Source: Apium graveolens (Eukaryota; Streptophyta; Magnoliopsida; Apiales; Apiaceae). Taken from it: 64,000 nucleotides of DNA. Both the position numbers and the translations under genes were made by a program. Shown here piece by piece: positions 62,301-64,000 of the stretch. Under the pieces are notes generated by a model, which saw only the letters and a list, made by a program, of their open reading frames with translations, did no database searches and had not been told where the DNA came from. Each line of letters starts with the position of its first letter. The first letter of the stretch is position 1. The DNA lies in assembly GCF_009905375.1 (NCBI RefSeq), contig NW_027417121.1, forward strand, positions 1-64,000, in the 5' to 3' direction.

Positions 62301-62800
62301 CTCGATAGTTTATACCAATTTCACAATAGTATCCTTATTCAAATTGAGGTCAACCCATATGGCCTTCAAAAGATAACAATGGTTACCCGCTTTTCGTTTC
62401 TAATTTGGTAATGACAACAGGGATGTTCTGGAAGATATTGGTCGTGTTCAACATGAACTTCTGTTTACTAAATCCTCATTTACTTTTGTTGTTTATCTCA
62501 ACAGTCATCTCAATGATGAGATATCTTTTATACCTGGCATCTCCCTTTCTGGGTATCAAGCCACATGTGTTACTTACACTTCACATTCTTGAAGGTCACT
62601 TCCTTCATCCAATTTTCCTAATTTCTTACTTTCTTGTCACCTTAGTCTTTCCGCGTCTCATTGTTTATCCTTCGAACTATCTCAAGGTTTCCTCGAATCC
62701 TCCCAACTTAAAGGGGGTACAATATATATATCTTATGCCTTCAACCATCAACTTTAACTCATGGTGAATCACTCTTATCCTGACGATTACAAATTTTTCT
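59330..62800 (-). pseudogene. Gypsy element C pol (degenerate)
   Basis: Minus-strand landmarks in order: RT start remnants near 62350-62150 (YPWKDASTFLKVELR, EMNPRGMHK); RT/RNase H junction remnants near 61900; integrase at 60103-59921 (RLERIWNDHLTRIELSYDNR, SPYEILEGRQCRSPLW); then residues like KLSPRIVGPLGIL and DMQPDVTYMEQPGRII toward the LTR. This is chromovirus (Tekay/Del) order and spacing. Stops and frameshifts occur throughout, and no long frame survives. Plus-strand ORFs at 59548-59966 and 62405-63023 are antisense shadows. Confidence 0.7.
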
Positions 62801-63500
62801 ATTTCTATTGCTACGAGTCTTTAGGGTTTCCTCATACCCAACTCCCTCATCATTCCTCAAACTTTATTGCCTTTATATTCCTTTCCACTTCAATTTCTTT
62901 TTATTTTCCTTTCTCTTACAATCATTTTATGAACCCACTAATCATTTACTTCAAACATCACGTCATTTTGGGATTCTTGTCCTCAGAACGAATCTTGACA
63001 ACTTTTACAGCTTAGATTCATAATTCATCACACTAGTCCGCCTTTGTTCTGGCTCTAAAGCTTTTACACTTACTCCATAACCTTGGGAAGTACTTTCCCG
63101 AAAACAATTGACTGAACTTTAATCAGTTTATTATAACCTCTGGCCCCGCATCTTTCTTGGCCTTTCACCAGCGGGTGGCCTCTCTCTTAGGAGGGTAAGT
63201 GACAAAAACAGTCTTTTGTGATTCGTAAATCATTTAGAATCTTAAATGATTCCTATATTTCCTTTAGCCAAGCTCTTGCCTCGACTGGGTCAGCTTGTTC
63301 CTTGGAACTCTGAGAGCTTAGCGACTTAAAGGTCCTGAAAGAATTTCTCACCGCATGGTTTCCTCAGGGTCGTGGTTAGGGATAATAGTCTAAGTTCTGT
63401 TTAGACAGATGCATTTCATTATATTATGGGTTCTTTCTTTCTTGATGGCGACCTCCCTGACTATCACATTCAGGGTTTTGCCCTAAATCTTATTCCTCGA
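62801..63500 (-). pseudogene. Gypsy element C gag (degenerate), 5' end missing
   Basis: Minus-strand reading gives SLSSQSSKEQADPVEARAWL, then ESFKILND, then LPS/PPKREATRWW and FSGKYFPRLW. These correspond to the chromovirus gag order (FxG...DPxxAxxWL...AxxWW...F...YFP). Frames shift between blocks. At about 63500 it abuts RNase H/integrase sequence of another gypsy element with no LTR or PBS between, so C lacks its normal 5' end here. Confidence 0.65.
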
Positions 63501-63509
63501 ACTATGGCG

Positions 63510-64000
63510 CTTTCATCTAAGATCTCGTCCTTAAGCTCTTGAACGTTTAGAACCCAAATTCTGTAGGAATACCTCATTATTCCCTTATCATCTTTCTCGG
63601 TATAAATCTCTTCTCTATTTGTTGGCTCTCTGCCTTCATTCATCACTTTTTCTTGGCACAATATGATTTTTTCCAAGAATTCGGGCTGTATTGCAATCTC
63701 AAATAGCTTTTCGGTACCGGCTCCGGTTACCTTCACTTCTATTTCCATTTTCTCAAAATCTCTTATCAACTCTTCAGAAGACATTATCATCTTGAGTCTC
63801 TCCTCTCTACTAAGGGCGTTAGCCACCACATTGGCTTTACCTGGCTGATAAATAATCTCATAATCATAATCCTTGATTAGCTCTAACCACCTCCTCTAGC
63901 GTATGTTGAGCTCTTTCTGCGTAAAATATACTTGAGCTCTTGGGGTTTGTGTAAACTTCGCACTTCTCTCTATAAAAGTAGTGCCTCCAATCTTTAGGGT
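63510..64000 (-). pseudogene. RNase H to integrase-zinc fragment of another gypsy element (O)
   Basis: Minus-strand reading begins at the window edge with VYFTQKELNIR, WLELIKDYDYEIIYQPGKAN and VVANALSREERLKM. It then shows EIEVKVTGAGTEKLFEIAIQ and GIMRYSYRIWVLNVQELKDE. This is the end of RNase H and the start of integrase in Tekay-type gypsy. The sequence stops matching at about 63510, at the junction with element C gag. Better preserved than C's own pol. Confidence 0.8.

Noticed and set aside
62405..63023. Plus-strand hydrophobic ORFs that look membrane-like
   Set aside because: Antisense to degenerate gag/pol of C; hydrophobicity comes from the complement of Lys/Glu-rich coding sequence.

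Overview
The window is plant nuclear DNA, almost certainly from a eudicot, made nearly entirely of nested and decayed transposable elements. The evidence is plant-type Ty1/copia and Ty3/gypsy polyproteins, TG...CA LTRs, primer-binding sites complementary to plant initiator tRNA-Met, a Mutator-like foldback element, a CACTA-like element and a plant-type lipase gene fragment. The copia gag style suggests Apiaceae or a related asterid to me, but this is a weak impression. I found no intact host gene, tRNA, rRNA or CRISPR array.

Left part (1-16745). The pol end and ~4.07 kb 3' LTR of gypsy element A (1-4325) sit inside the gag of a minus-strand copia element J (5' LTR 4496-5075). J sits inside the gag of a plus-strand copia element B (5076-15521). 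B sits in the gag of another copia element K (15522-16745). B has gag, pol, a 1.5 kb spacer, and then a long accessory ORF (~10957-14735) before its polypurine tract and 3' LTR. This is the architecture of env-like-ORF copia elements (SIRE type). The accessory ORF has its own leader with a TATA-like box and a candidate splice acceptor. K carries a divergent copy of the same accessory ORF, next to gag with no pol between.

Middle part (16746-27241). A CACTA-like element (16746-20910), recognised by its subterminal acatcggt repeats, carries a multi-exon triacylglycerol-lipase pseudogene on the minus strand and a small membrane/glycine-rich ORF. It is followed by a minus gypsy-type LTR (20911 to ~23230), a minus copia-type LTR (~23231-24282), a plus-strand Athila-like gag fragment (~24283-24911), another minus gypsy LTR (24912-26904) and the first piece of an Athila-like LTR (26905-27241).

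Right part (27242-64000). A complete minus-strand gypsy element F (27242-45572, TSD gatga) splits the LTR of Athila-like element E (26905-27241 plus 45578-46697). F's right LTR contains a plus-strand LTR of the A/C family (38488-44376, TSD aaaaa), apparently solo. That LTR contains a 1.75 kb foldback Mutator-like element (9-bp TSD), whose left arm contains a hAT-like MITE. E continues as a 3' env-like ORF until it is cut by minus-strand copia D (LTR 49016-50564, pol and gag to 55306). D is cut by minus-strand gypsy C (3' LTR 55307-59316, pol and gag to ~63500), which abuts an RNase H/integrase fragment of another gypsy element.

All element ORFs carry stops or frameshifts, so this is a nested-retrotransposon heterochromatin-like segment, not an expressed gene cluster. 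The most interesting parts are the copia accessory ORF and its leader, the mosaic A/C-family LTRs, the captured lipase and the depth of nesting. No alignments or searches were run; boundaries are by eye.
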